From Fratercula arctica (lineage: Eukaryota; Chordata; Aves; Charadriiformes; Alcidae), in assembly GCA_947846985.1 (NCBI GenBank), contig CANTUZ010000008.1:42116817-42180816 (forward strand): DNA of 64,000 nucleotides, given 5' to 3'. The translations under genes and the position numbers were made by a program. Shown here piece by piece: positions 22,002 through 35,900 of the stretch (positions are counted from its first letter, which is position 1; each line of letters begins with the position of its first letter). The notes under the pieces were generated by a model, which saw only the letters and a list, made by a program, of their open reading frames with translations, searched no databases and was not told where the DNA came from.

Positions 22002-25000
22002 GTGACTCTGGGGCTGGCTGGAGCTGCAGCAGCCTCTCGCCCGGTGCTGGAGCGTTCTGCAGTCCCGCTTGGATGCAGCCGGGAGGATGCGGCACTGACA
22101 GCCATCCATTCTGTAAATTAAATTTCACTCCCCTCGGTCGTCCTCGGCTCGCGGCCCTGCTCGCTTGCCGAAGGATTGCTGATCGCGCAGATTATTATGG
22201 GCTGAGTCCAAAACCTGTGAGATCAGCGGGAAAGGCTTCGGCAGCCCCAGGAGACGTGAGCTAGGTGCTCCAGGAGCGGGTTTCAGCTCACACCTCATCT
22301 CCAGCTGTGGGCATGAGGGGTGGGATGGAACCGGGGACCTCCTTTGCTGCAGGTCAGCATATAAACCATGGGATGTTGTGGGATGCAGGAGCTGACCCTG
22401 GCTGTCCCGCCGCCGTGAGCAGGACAGGACAGGCAGTATTTCCCCACAGCCTGCCTGGCTTCCCTTTTTCTCCATCCCAGCCTGAAACCTGTCAGCAAGG
22501 ACTGAGCGAATGGACCAAAGAGCCCAAACCATCTTGTTCAAACCAGCAAGAGGGGACCGAAATCAGCCGCGGGGTCAAGCATCTCTCCATGAACCAGGGC
22601 ACAAATCCCTGTTACAATATCCTGCCTCCGTGGGCTGAAGTACCTGCCTCTGGGAAGGGGAGAGGAGAACGTGAGCGGTTAACTGGAGCTGGGAGAGAGC
22701 TGCTGTGTCGGCACGGTCCGGGGGGACCTTCTGGCCTCAGAAGCAGAAAATGCCAAAAAACCAAAAGCATGATCCTTGCTTGTGACTCCTGCTGGGTCTT
22801 CCAGTGATATGCTGGGGAAAAAAAAATAGTCTGTTTAGGTTATTGCACAATGCAGACATTTATGAAATTTTATCTATTTAAACAGAGGAACGTGCTTTTT
22901 CCCAATGAGGTCTCTGAAAAAACAGCAGTATGTCGCTTGACCCAGGCCTTTAACTGGAACTGTCTTGGCAATTTAATGAAATTAAATGGCTGGACTACGG
23001 GGAGTTCATTAGTAAGTAATCCAAAGGCTAAAGCTCTGTGAGCTAGTTCAGCTCGCAAATGCTTATTTGTGTTTGCCAGATTCAGTAAAGCGAAACCCCT
23101 TAATAGGCGCTGGCAGTATTTATAACGTGCTCCCCTCTGATCTGGAGATGGTAACACGTGTACTGGGGTGACTTCATATTTCTGTGTGATATTTTAATAG
23201 GAAAAAGCACCTCCAGGATGGCCGCAGGGCCCCCCGCGTTTCACTGGGCAGGCTCCGGTGGACGTGTAGAGGCGCTTCTGCTGCTCGACGTCTCAAACCT
23301 CTTGCTTCTGGCCGAGCGAGGGAGGGAATCTCATTTCTTTCCAAAAAAGCTTTCAGAGATGGCTGCTGCTGAACCTGCGTGGGACTCTGGCTTTCTTGTC
23401 ACGCTGGCCCACGGGTGGGATTACAAGCTGTTTTATTTCATGCCATTTGCCCAAGGGGAGGGACCAAGGATGTAAAGTGCCTCTAGGATTTTGGCGGGTT
23501 GTAAAAAAGGAAGCCGAATTGCTGCTTATTACCTTTGAGTGGGGGATTCAGAGGAGCGAGAAGGGTAAGGATCTTCCTCCTGCTGCATGAAGGATTGCTG
23601 CGTAAAGGCTTCTGCATTTCTGGAAATCCAGAAACCAAGTGAAAGTGCTTGAGTTTCACACTCTTTAATTCACCAAGTATAAACAAGATTTACAAATAAG
23701 TGAGCTGCGGCACCACTAAAGGCTTAGCAGGGAGTTCGCTAAAGGGTGCCTGAGGTAGTCAAAGGAATATCCTGACTCCAATATACCTGAATTTATTTTT
23801 TAAGGTAGCATGTAAAGACCAACCAAACCATGTGCTGGCCCTTAAGGGTTGTCTGCCATGAAAGCCCTTGGGGAACGCTCTGTATGCCACATCCTAGAAG
23901 CAGCACTCATTTTTTTAAAAAAGTGATTAAAACCTCTTGGTGTGAATTTGGTAGAAGCCCAATGCAATCACATGCTCAGCCCTTGGGCTGGAGTTGAAGG
24001 GTTGTGACCTGAGTTAAAGCTGGTGGCGTCCTGGGAGGAAAAGGGCTTTTCTGTAATTTAAATCTATTTTATGGAAAAATTCTTGCTGGGCTTTAGTGTA
24101 GCTGCTGCACAAGTTCTTCTAAAAGTAAATAATACCATCTGCCAGGTGCTTCTTGCAAAGAAATTGAGTATTGAAAGGTATGAATATTACAGAGGGAAAA
24201 ACATCAACCTGAGGAATAGATATCCCAAATACTGTCAGATCTGCAGTAGTTTCAGCAGAGCAGTTTTTGTTCTGGAGTGTGCAAAGTGTCCCAAGATTGA
24301 AGTGGATTTTGAAAGGACGGTCACTGCCAAACATGCAGGGGACCTGCGGCTTTTTGCTGGGGGTGCCTGAACCCGTCGTGATTCACCCCACGGCACTCTT
24401 TTGGGAAAGAGCCTGTGCTAATTTAGGTTTTGCCAAACGCAACTTCCAACTTAAATTTACAGTATGGAAAAGGACTGGAGATTTTATCCAGAGGCGGGAT
24501 GTGAAAGGTTTTGCGGCAGCTATAGGAGATTTTAAGTTCTGTTGAAGCCCATGTAGTCACCCCGTCTTCTCTTCTATGCATCGGGTCAGCTGCTGACCTT
24601 TGCAGGCAACTCTTCTTCTCCTTCCAGGCTTTTGCCAGCCTGGCTCGATGAAGTCCAGGGGCTGACAAAGAGACAGAATTAGCCACAGCTCTAAAAATCT
24701 CCAGTCCCAGTGTGGCGTTGGGGAGGGTGGTGATGTGCCCCTCTCCACGGGTGCCGTACAAGCATAGGCTTCCACCCTACAGCCATGAGGGGTGTCTCTT
24801 TATTCCTAAACCCTTCTTTCCGTATAAGACAGAATCTCAGCAATCCCACCCGAGCAGCCTTTCCGCACTCGCTATGCCTGTCCAAGGCAGCCCTGCGCTC
24901 AAGGTCCGGGCAGGACAGAGTCCACGCATGACCCAGCCCGTGCCTCATGGTGCTGCTGCGCGTCCTGCGCATCCGTGGTGTGGCCGTGGCACACGGGGAG

Positions 25001-25084
25001 ACCCGGGGATGCTTCTCACACACTGGGATGAGTGGCTGGAGCAGAAGGTGGGTCCCTCTCTCCAAGGCTGGTATTTTAGCAAGA

Positions 25085-25435
25085 GACAAGGACGGGTCAG
25101 GTCTGTACCTTCAGCAGCGTCGAGCGCGGTGTGTCGCCGGGCGCTGCGGGAAGCCTTGTCCGTGAATGTCGCCAGAGGCGTGGGGTGCTCGCCAGGAAAC
25201 GGCCTGGAGCGCTCGAGCTCGGGTTTGGATGGGAAAGGTGGTGCATTTCCCTGCGAGGGAAGCGGGGATGGGCGGGAGGGACAAAAGCGGCACAGCAACG
25301 ACACCTTGCGATGCTCAGCGACGGCTGCGTGCGCCGCCGGCCGGGGAGCGCCCTGGCCCTGCCCAGCCGCGGCACTGGCCGTGGCCCCGCTGCGGGGCGG
25401 GGAGGGACGCCCAGCCGGTTGTGATGAGCCAGAGC
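25085..25435. promoter_or_regulatory. CpG island
   Basis: About 39 CpG dinucleotides occur in roughly 350 bases of GC-rich sequence, several times the local background. It includes GCGTCGAGCGCGG, GCGCCGCCGGCCGG and CCCCGCTGCGGGGCGGGG (a GC-box-like inverted repeat near 25386-25402). It could be an orphan island or the promoter of an unannotated transcript. No start codon with known coding sequence follows on either strand. Confidence 0.55.
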
Positions 25436-25511
25436 CAAAGCAGGATTTTGGCAATGGCAGAGCGGGGGTGGGAGTGAAAAGGCCACGAAAGAAAGTCCCC
25501 CTTATTGCATC

Positions 25512-25550
25512 CTCTTTTTTTTTTTTTTTTTTTTCTTTTTTTTCTTTTAG
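25512..25550. repeat. poly-T/pyrimidine tract ending in TTTTAG
   Basis: A run of 20 T is followed by C-interrupted T blocks and ends TTTTAG. It has the form of a very long polypyrimidine tract of a splice acceptor, but the sequence after it (TATGGCATTACTGCACTGA) stops in frame quickly, so it is recorded as a simple repeat. Confidence 0.8.
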
Positions 25551-27038
25551 TATGGCATTACTGCACTGAAAGCTCTCTCAAGTCCTCTGTGGAAACCTAC
25601 GCTCCACCCGCCTTCAGACACCTGCTGAAATAGGTACACAAGTAACATTTAATTTTCCTTTTGCAAGAAGTGTGCAAGTGCAAATATTCTGTCTTATGTC
25701 GCAGGAGCGTTGTGGCTGAAGACGCACATGTCAAGCTGCAGACTGGCATTTCACCCCAAGCAAGGGCAGTAGTACCCATCCCTTCCCACCCCGATTGCAC
25801 CAAAGAGGAGCAGTGGCAAAAGTTACTCCAGACTTGCACCCTGGGACTCAAAATTCAATGTTTCTAGCGGAAAGCAGCAGCAAAGGCTGAGGGCAGGTTG
25901 AGCTGGTGCCCCACCATTGCCCAGTTGCTGAATGAGCAGCCTCTCTAAAGTGCCAGCCCAACCTGGCAAGCGGACAATTCTTCTTAAGGCCCGTTAGCTG
26001 TAACCTGGGTTGAGTTGTGATCACTTTTATACTGAACTCAAGCGAAATCAGAAAGTTTTGGAACCGTGGTAGCTGAGTTTCTTTTTGAGACTTTGTCTTT
26101 GTTCACACCAGTGCTTCAGTGCAGAGCTTGCAAGGTGGAGGTCGTGCCCTGAGGTGTGTCAGAAATAAAGGAAAACCTTTGCATGAAGCCCCGCAACGTC
26201 AAACTGCTGTGCTCAAGGTAATCATCAGCAGAAAGCAGCAGGCTGAGCTGCACACTCCTGTCCGACCTGTGTTGCCTTACGTCTCTGGGTAGGGCTTTTG
26301 GAGACACCTAAGTAGCAGCAGCAGTGCTACTGAAAGTCAATGAGACTTTGTTCAGAATAGCCTCAGGTGCTTTTGAAAGCTTCAGCCTCTTGTGCGTCGC
26401 TTTACAGACTTGTAAATTATAGTTAATTCCCATGGTTTAGGTGTATTAGCCGATAGAGCCCAGGATTACATTCCTGTCCTCCTTAGGATCCCACTGCTGG
26501 GGCCTCCCCAGAGACAGCCTGGATTGAAAGGTCGGCAGGGCTTAGGAGTAGCAGCTCCTGCCTTCAACTGCGTGACAGAGCCATGAGTATTGCTCGAGTC
26601 CCAGTGTCCCGTTCCCCAGCCTGAGGGGACAGGTCTGCATACCGCAACTGGGACAGTGCTCCTCCACCACAAGAACTCAAACTTGCTCAACGCAAGCCAC
26701 TGGGGACAAAATAAAGCAGGCTGAGCTTTGGTCATCCTCCAGGTCACCTCCAGCTGAGAAACGGTGCTACTCACATGGCACCTCTGCAAGGAAAATGAGA
26801 GTGGCTGCGGTTTTGTGTGGTTTGTGATGCCAATTTCTCTCTTTCACGTGGAACCGGAGGTCCCTCTTGCACTCCGACTAAAATGAATGCCAGCAAGGAT
26901 TGCAACTAGGCCACAGAGCCATCGTGCCTTTACACGTCTGTGAGAGCTTTCTCATTGACTTTGGTTTGGGGTTTCTTTAGGGGATATCAGTCCTTCCCAC
27001 GTTCTTCACAATCAGGAAGAAGTACCCCCCCATAAATG

Positions 27039-27091
27039 AGACAGACAGACAGACAGATAGACAGACAGATAGACAGACAGACAGATAGATA
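27039..27091. repeat. tetranucleotide microsatellite (AGAC/AGAT)n
   Basis: About 13 tetranucleotide units of AGAC interspersed with AGAT run without interruption. This is a typical vertebrate GACA/GATA microsatellite. Confidence 0.95.
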
Positions 27092-29496
27092 AAAACCTGA
27101 CAAGTTCCTGTCTGACCCATTATTCACTTTGGAGAAACTTCTGAAATCGGCTGCAGATGGTGGACCAGCTGCAAGGTTTTGTCTGCTTCATCACCGGGTT
27201 TTCCACCCCGTTCTGATCAGAAACAGCTTATTGCCTCCAGAGAGCCTGGCCGAGGCTGTTGGCTTCAGGCAGATTAAGTGATCTTGTCTTATAGGTCAGA
27301 CAGGTAAAACATGGTCTGCAGGAAACAGTAGATGACTGAGGGGAGGTGGGGGTGTGTGTCATAACAGTCTTTTGCAGAAAAGTCCCTGGTTTTGTCCAGA
27401 AACCAGTGTCACAGCTCAAAAAAATGGCAGGCAAGGGCTGGTGTTTGCATCTGGGTGCTTGTGCAGCATGTGGCTGTGGGGCCACCAGACTCCTCAGTTG
27501 TCATTGTGGCGTTGGACTTCGGTGCTGGACTGCCTCAGAAAGGAGGCACAGTTGTGCCTGTCCGCTGGGTCCCATGGGAAGGTTCAGCTCTCGGGGGCAG
27601 TTTGCAGGATTGTGACGGCATGTCTCAATTCTGCTGAAATTTCACAGAGAAACCTCAGAAAAACCTTAGCTGCCTAGCTAGCTCCACAGGCAGGTTCGAA
27701 ATGAAGACCAAGGTTGTCCTCGCTGTGTGTACTGCAGTAAAATATAAATTCCAAAATATATGCAGGTGGTTTGCTGCTCCTTCTCCTCTGGACTGGAAAA
27801 GGTCCATATACTTCACTTTGTAACATCCTGGGGGGAGCTAGAGTAAATGGCGCTGAGCAGAAGCCAAGGCCTCGGCTGCAGACAGGAGCTCCTGTCTGCA
27901 CTTCAGGTTGTAGATCAACCCCTTGAGATGACTGTTGGGCTTTGTGGGACTTTCCCAGCGTGGTTGTCACGGCACTGAAGGTGACAGTGTGTAATGGAGC
28001 TGTCAGTTGCCATTGGCATCAGACCCTAGTTTGGAAACTTTTTTGGAGGCTGCCTGACCCCTGCCCCAGCCAAAGCAGAGGGAGAGCGATGGCCATGGCT
28101 GGTCCCTCCTCTCTTGGCTTTCAGAGGATGCTCACCCCAGAGGGCGGGCTGGGTAAAATCGTACCGGCGACGCGTCGCCTCCTCTTTCTTAATGCCCGCA
28201 GACAGCAAGCCCAGCTGCTGATGAATCAGGAAACGCTGATTCATTGTGGAAATGCCTCTTGCACCAAGAAGAAGCCAATACTGTGTCTTCACCGTACCCA
28301 CGATGAAGACTAAAACCTTTTCATTGAAATTGGGAAAGACAGTTGGATTGTTCTTAGTCATCTCCAGTGCCTGTGTGGATGAGGGCGGAGGTGGGTGGCG
28401 GGTGTGATTTTTATTTTTTTTTTTAATTATTTTTCTTTTTCCCTTGCGCCTACAGATAGAAGTGTCTGCGATGCTGCTGCTCGCAGCAGCCGAAGGGCCA
28501 ACAGCTGAACAACGCTCAGAGGCCCATGAGCGCTCAGGCTCGCTCTTGGGACTACGGGGGCAGCAGAAATAAATGAGTAAAGTCAGGAGAGCAACAAGTG
28601 AAGGTGTGAATCATCCTGGGCGCACAGGGCGTTGTGGAACCAAACGGGGCTCAGCTGACCCTGGCACGCTCCTCGAGGAGATGCCTATCTGGGGGCAGTG
28701 GAAAAAACTTGCAGAGTGAAGCGCCCGTGAACTATTTTGAGGTTACGGCATCGTTTCTTCTTACAAAGACAACTTAAGTGTGAAACCCCTTGTGGATTTT
28801 TAATCTCTTAAAATAGATCCTTAGGTGCGTGGTTTCCTGCTAATCGATGCACAAAATGGTGTTGCATTAGCATATGATACATCAGCTAATACAAAAGAGA
28901 GGTTTTCCGTTAAGCTACAGCGTTCGTGCAACATCTGGCGCTATGATTTTTGTAAACAAAGAGAAATCTCGTGTCCTTATGAAACCACTCAGGCAGTCCC
29001 TGGGAAGACTTGTACTCTTTGGCTGGTTTCCGTCACATCTCATAGTTTGTCCAGGCCTTATGAGAAGAGGTTGTGTGAAGCAGCGCTCCCCGCAGAGGCT
29101 CCCCAGGGAGGGACAGGCTCCTGGAGCAGGTTCACCTTTTATTAGTTTCCAACAAATTCAGCAGCACACACAAAACCAGAGAAGAGGAGACTTCAGTCAT
29201 TTTGCTGCTCGTGGAACTGACTCCTCGTCTCGACTAGCGAACTATTTGTATAACTGTACGGGAGGGAGAAACCCGCTCGAAACCTCTCTGAGCTGATTGC
29301 CATCTATAAAAAGATCTTGACAACCTCTCCTGTGAAAAGCTCTCACACCTCCACTCTGCAGCATGCCTTTGATGCTTTAGCAAGTGGGTAGTCCTCAGGC
29401 TACTGAAGTGCCTTTCCTTCATCTGCCGCACTGCTCAGCTCCTGCCCGCCCGCCCACGCGTGTCCCTCCCGCCGTGGAGGCGGACCCCCTTAGAAG

Positions 29497-29929
29497 ATGA
29501 TCCGAGCACCTCTCCTACGAAGACAGGCTGAGAGAGTTGGGGGGGGTTCAGCCTGGAGAAGAGAAGGCTCCAGGGAGACCTTAGAGCCCCTTCCAGTGCC
29601 TGAAGGGGTCCTACAGGAAAGCCAGGAAGGGGCTGTTTGCAAGGGCATGTAGCAACAGGACAAGTGGCAATGGTTTAAACTAGAGCAGGGCAGGTTTAGA
29701 TCAGCCATTAGGAAGAAGTTCTGTACACTGAGGGTGGTGAGACACTGGCCCAGGTTGCCCAGAGAGGGGGTGGAGGCCCCATCCCTGGAGACATCCAAGG
29801 CCAGGCTGGATGAGGCTCTGAGCAACCTGATCGAGTTGAAGATGTCCCTGCTCACTGCAGGGGGGTTGGACTCGATGGCCTTTAGAGGTCCCTTCCAACC
29901 CAACACATTCTGTGATTCTATGATTCTAT
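29497..29929 (+). mobile_element. CR1 LINE, 5'-truncated, 3' end intact
   Basis: The segment contains the well-known CR1 3' region: GACAGGCTGAGAGAGTTGG, TTCAGCCTGGAGAAGAGAAG, GGAAGAAGTTCTGTACACTG, GGTTGGACTCGATGGCC and the terminal TTCTGTGATTCTATGATTCT. One frame still reads the C-terminal end of the CR1 ORF2 (reverse transcriptase) protein, with VVRHWPRLPRE and KARLDEALSNLIE. Upstream frames are broken (for example the G run near 29539-29546). It is a dead, roughly 430-bp copy that inserted on the + strand. Confidence 0.93.
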
Positions 29930-32900
29930 AGCTTGGGAGCCCTCACCTTTGGTGGTGCAGCAGCGAGGAGGTGCTCGGAGGGGCCCTTATTTCGCTTGGG
30001 TACCACAGGTTTGTCAGCTGCAGTGGCTATAGCCTGTAGATCATTAGATTTCTGGGGGAGGGAAGAAGATATTTAGTGCTGAAACTAAACTTGGGGCAGA
30101 TTCTCCTAGGTAGGGGTTCAAGAGCAATCCTTTCTCTGCTCCTCAGCTCCTATTTCGTATTTGACGGGTATAAAGGAAGCACCATCCGTTGGTGTAATGG
30201 GATCACAGAAAAACAACGAGGTATGAAATTATTTTCCTTCTTTCCCAGATAAATCCCGTGTTGTAAATTAAGCAGTTTACCCATTTAGCTACAGGTGAAT
30301 AACCAATGCCTGCACAAGTCTACTGTTAATAAGGAGGGACATTGTCCAGGACAAACTTTCAGACCTTTTGGGTGTCTCTTGCTAACGATGAAGTAATGTT
30401 CTTCTCAAGTTGTATTGCCACCGAGATAATGGGGAAGGAGCACAGCGTCAGCTGCTGTCGGTGTGGGAGGTCTGGATGGGGTGATATCCCCATGCTTTAA
30501 GTATTATCCAGTTCTCCATGCACAAAAGGAAGTTTCCATTGAAATTAAACTTGGGATTAGCACTGGATCGAGTTGTCCATGCAGGCAAACCTTGAAGCAG
30601 GTGGACACACAGCTTTCACGGGGCCGGCAGGAGCATCCCCAGGCTGGGCCCTGCCAGGAGCAGCGCTGGAGCCCAGGGTCCTGCGATGGGCGGTGCTGGG
30701 CGACCCTGCACGGTGAGATTTGCATTCGTGAGCCCCCCGGCAGAATCCGAAACTACATGCACACCATAGCAAATGCAATCAAGTAGAACTAAGCCAACAG
30801 AAAGACAGGACTCACCCTATTTTTCACAGAATTGCCTTTCAAAACGAGTTGGAAATGCGGTGGTTTTACGCGGTGGATGTCAATTCTTTTTCAAAAGGCT
30901 TGAAGCGCGGTGTGAGTTTTGTCCCCGTGGTGTGGGGATCAAGCCCTGAGAAGGCTTGACTGCCCGATAGGAAGAGTTAGCGATGGGAAACTTATTAGCA
31001 AGACGAGCAAGAGTGGAGCCCCTCAGGCTGCCGAGCGCAAGGTCGCCTAGTGCCAGCTGCAGCAGCCACTCATGTTTCTGACCCGTCAGCGGGGTCCTCA
31101 CAGAGATAACAGAAAATGACGGCCAGCAGCGGCCTGTCATGGGTGTAGCAGGTTCATGTTTTATTCCTGCAGCCAAAGCTCTCCTGGACCCCCCCATGGC
31201 TCAAATTGGCCATCCCTGTGCTGCAGGAACACTGCAGGGAGTGACATTTCCCACCACCATGAAACAGGGCTTTTACCTCTGGAAACTAGATTTAGAGCTG
31301 ATGTTATATAGTCTCTTAAAGCCATGCGGGGACCTCTTGCTGGTAATTAAAGATACTTTAAGTCATTGAGGCACAAGTGCATATGAACTTCACAGTGTCA
31401 CCACCCGGTGACGAAACCTGCCCCACTTTATGGGAGAGCAGAAGGGACACGGGGCACAAAAGGACTGTCAGATTTAGGAAGTGAGTCTAGACCCACTGAA
31501 CGCTCTTCAGCCTCAGTGGCATGTCCTGCTTCCGAGGGATGATATTGATGGGCATGCAACTTAGAAAATTATTTACAAAGCTATTGTCAATGTGCCTGTT
31601 CAGGCAAATAAGCGGTGAGCCTATTGCTTAATCCTGTTTTCAGAAGTACCAATATAATATCAGAAACTATCAGTTTCATGAAAGCATCAACTTAAAATGT
31701 GATGTTAGTTTTCCTTTCCATTACTTTTCCTTTTTGGAAGAAAAAAGGTTAAACACCAAGGAGAAGCAGTAAGTTAGGACTCGTATTCTAGTTCAGAGGA
31801 ATAAGGCTGAACAAAACCTTTTTTTGGAATTAGAGCTTAATGCTGATATTAACCTTTTTCCCCTTTGGTGACACGGATGCTGCTCTAACAGCCTCATCCG
31901 CAGCTGAAATGCCTTCCAGGAGTACCACGCTCACAAGAAATGGGATGCTGAAACCACGGCCTTCTCAGGGGTCACCCATTCCCTCTCTCCTAAGGCAAAA
32001 TCAGTCGGATCAAACATTGCCAGAAACGGATGTGATGGAGGTCCCTCAGCATCCCCAGCTACCCAGTGTTTCTCACTTCCCATCATCAGCAAACTCCTCC
32101 TTAATGTAAGCTTAAACCTCTGAAGTTTAAACCATCCGTGAGCACCTTGAAGAAATCATTTCCTTCCTGTCAATAGCAGCGATGGAAAGATTTTTATATT
32201 GTCTCTTCTTCAGACCCCCTTCTCCTGGATCATGTTTTCTGGATGTCTGCTCTTGCCTGTGCTCTTCTGCAGTCCACGTCTTTGCCTTAAAGTCAGTGCA
32301 GCGCTTATCCAGGGACTGCTTTGTTTCTTACTGATGATATTTAAGCGGCAATAATCCTGCAAGGGCTTTTTCTACCTGATATCAAAGACAAATTGTTCGA
32401 ATTTTGATCCCATTGAGAGGACCAGCCTACCTCCTTCACAGAAGCTGGAGTCAGCATGAGGGATTTAAATTAAGCAGTGTTTTTCCTGTTACCTAAGACA
32501 GTTTTGCATTGGACTGGGAGTAGAATTAGTTCCATAGTTATCACTAAAATAATGTAATGGTTCTGCCTAAGTTAGCAAAAAATGTCTGATTAGTCCCCTG
32601 AAAACTCCCAAGGGCCTATAACTCATGGCTATAGCTGACAGTGGATCCGGATCCAGCTCCGTAACAAACCGTGGTGGAAACCCTGCCCCACTGCCTCTGA
32701 CTGCTTTCAGATCGTTCCCCGCATCTCCAATTTAATTTGCTCTAACTATAGCTTACTGGCAAATGACAATCCATAGTTAGGCGATTTTCAAAGTCTAATT
32801 GCTCCAGAGTTTTCTCAGTACTTCAGAATTTCTTAATTGTATTAGCCAAGGTGAGGATAATTGCTGCTTTCGTATCCTTGAAACTTCTCATACAAAAGAG

Positions 32901-35900
32901 GCTTATGCAAGAATCTGCTCATTCTCTCCAATAAATGATCTCTCTGTTATTAAGGAGTGTGCGCTGGGGGACTGCTGGGAAGCATTCCACTGCACCATTA
33001 TGTACTTGAACAAAACCTGAAACTTGCAGATACAAGACTAAATTATAGTCTGGGGCAATCATCGGAGCACACTTTTTCTGTCTTTTTTGCTTTGGTTTTT
33101 TTTTTCTTTCCTGGCGGTTGCTCTTTCAGAGGAAGAATAAGCCCCACATCTACAAATAACCCGGTATTTTGTATTTTGGGGATCTTCTGGGTGGGGGAAA
33201 TCTATTTATAGGTCACTGGTGCTCTGACATTGTCCCATTATCTGCCCGGTCGCAGATACTGATATTGTCCTGTTTAAAACAGTCTGTGCCAGTCAGCAGC
33301 CTCATTTTTTGCTTTGTTCATGAAATCGTCAAGCGAGGACCATTTCTTCCCCCGGTTTACATTGCTTCAGGACCTCGAGCAACGCGCAGGGCTTCTAGAC
33401 GTCTGGGTATTGTAGCCGTGTGCTTGTGCATAAAGTGCAATAAAGCCACTCCGGCAGAGAATTAGACATAATGTTCTTCCTTAAGCTCCAGCAATTAAAC
33501 ATAACCATATGCATGCACAATAAAATGCCGTGTATCACTTCTGAGGTGACAACTACCCTTTAAAAAAAAATAAAAAGAGGATGAAACATGTATTTTCCAA
33601 CAATCCGATTCGATAGACACTGACTGTGGGAAGGAGGCATTCGGTGAGTCAAACACTTAATCCAAGAAGCAAGTTCTACAGAAATTGCTGATAAGGTAGA
33701 CAAATTTCACAGCCTGTTCTGAGGAAAATATTACATTTCATGGTGCTTTACAGAGGACAAGAAATCCTATTTTCATGTGTTTTTGGATGCAGGATAAGAA
33801 GTGAAACGGGCAGCAAAAAAAACCAACAAGTGTCACAGAGGTTTTAGCCAGGGTCCTCAGAAGCAGTAATCTCATTATCCTTACAGGACTAATTTCTCTT
33901 GCGCCACGTGAAATAATGCTCAGAAATAGTCTAAGTATTTCTTTCAGTTGTCGGACAAACTCAGGGGATAAATAAGATGGAGACTCTAATGGTGAGTGTT
34001 TGAAGGACCGCAAGAATATCAAACCTTTCAGGTAAGCTGTTTCCTCACTCCAGGGCTTTAAATCAAGGTGGGCTATGCCATCATTTTGAGGCAGCTGAGC
34101 TATAATTTAGGAGCTCTTTCCAGTTACCTTGTCTGGCTGAAGCACAAGGGTATGAGCTTTGCAGAGGTTTAAATGGTTGCTTTTTAAAACCAGCTGCCAG
34201 CGCTCTGGCTGCGGAGCTACGCGGATGCAGCAGACCAGACCGTGCTACCCGCGGTATTAATTAATGTATGCGTTAAGTGGACCCACACCCATTAGTACCC
34301 ACCTTGGCCGCCATACCTTTTGTGTCACACATTTTTGTTGCACATCCTTTTAAATCCTCCATCTGGACTCTGTCTCTCCAGAACTAGACAGGTCTCAAAG
34401 TAGCCCTGAAGCTTTCGGTAGCGATGTAAAATTTCTCCAGGTGAGGAACGGGCTCGCCCAGAGCGAACCTCGCTCTACGAATACCTCACTGGGTTTTCCC
34501 CCACTATGTTGCCTGATCGTGTTCGCTTTTAAAAGCTCCCCCAGCGTCAGGGTTGCAACAGGACCTGGTTTCTGTGGAAGAGAAGGACAGGCTCTGTACC
34601 AGCGTCCTCCTAGGGACACCTTGACCTCTGGTGCTTTACTAGCATTGTGCGCCAGGGGGGCTTTGCTCCTCTCACGCATTAACCCGTAGAGTTGCAAACC
34701 TCCTGACCTTGTGGAGTACCGAGTCTCCCCTGAGAGGAGATCCTTGTGGCATTTGGAGAAACCCTGACTCTCCTGGGAGCTAGTGGCTAGTGCCACTCAA
34801 TGGAGGAGCTCTGCTCCTGGGGGACAGAGGTTTGCAGAGGCCGCCACAAACGTTTTCGCTCACCTTCCCGGTGCTTTCTGACCACCAAGTGATGTCAAGC
34901 GAGAAACTCTCCTCTAAGAGCGTGGCACGCTTTGGATGAGAGGATGAACACGGACCCAACCCAGCCATGCCCCATTTCCTTGTTATGAACCAGGTACTGC
35001 TGAGTTCTTGCATTAGTCTCTTTTCGTTAGCTGTAGTACTTACACAAATGAAAGAATGTTTTGAGGCATGAATCCTAACAGTGTGACAAAGACCCTATCA
35101 GATGAATGAGATGGCTCCATCTGCCATAGATCCAGGAGATTCTGGTTTCCCATGGGCACCTTGGCACCTCGGCATGCTCCAAAGTCCAACCAGGAGCTGT
35201 TGCTTTCCTGTGACCCAATATGAAACCAATAGTATGGAGTATTTGGTCCTGGAAACTTAATGCCAACTTATTTGCTGGACTTCAAGAAGAACCATCACTT
35301 CTTCATGACAATTAAGTACTGGGAGGCGCTAAAATGGTCATGAGTGACCTTCTCTAGTGAAGGATGACAAATGATTAGCTTGTGGGGGCTGTGTCAGTTA
35401 TCAAACACCCAGAAATATTCGAAGGGAAAAATTGCCTCCAAACACAGATTAGTTTACTAAAAATAGCACCAGGAATGACTCTTATGTCAGAGAGTGTGAA
35501 ATGATGTAAAAAACAAAGCCTTTTTGAGAGCCTCTGTTACAAGGGATGTATGAGATGCTGCTATAATAGTCATTTATATGGTTGCCTGCCAGCAGGTCTG
35601 TATATTTGTTACCGGCAATGAATGTCCACCCTCTTGGAGGGAAAAATGTTTGTCCTCGGACTCTGACAAGATAGGTTTCCAACAAGAAGCACTAGAGCTG
35701 CCCAGGTGAGGCGGTGGGGTGCGGAGGGGAGTTGAAGGTGGCTCATCCCCAGCGTGTTGCGGTACTGGAGGAGCAGGAGAAGGGGAAGGAGATGCCAACA
35801 GGGTGCCACGGCCAGAGGGAGCCCGGGATAGCAAAGGGTCAGTGCTTCCTCACTGATCTGCCAGCACGACCGCTTATCTTATCCATCTATCGCACCAGGA

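Larger units (their letters stand above)
22002..29496. other. non-coding interval with CpG island and simple repeat
   Basis: No gene is supported. Separate entries cover the CpG island at 25085-25435 and the tetranucleotide repeat at 27039-27091. A 24-nt palindrome lies at 27877-27900. The long open frames between 24.7 and 25.6 kb follow GC content and do not show a recognisable protein. Confidence 0.5.

Noticed and set aside
22265..22807. 180-codon open frame downstream of the solo LTR
   Set aside because: No retroviral or cellular domain is seen, no splice context, and similar-length frames overlap on the other strand.
24712..25569. 285-codon open frame on the + strand
   Set aside because: It spans a CpG island where stop codons are rare; overlapping open frames exist on both strands and its end is a poly-Phe reading of the T tract.
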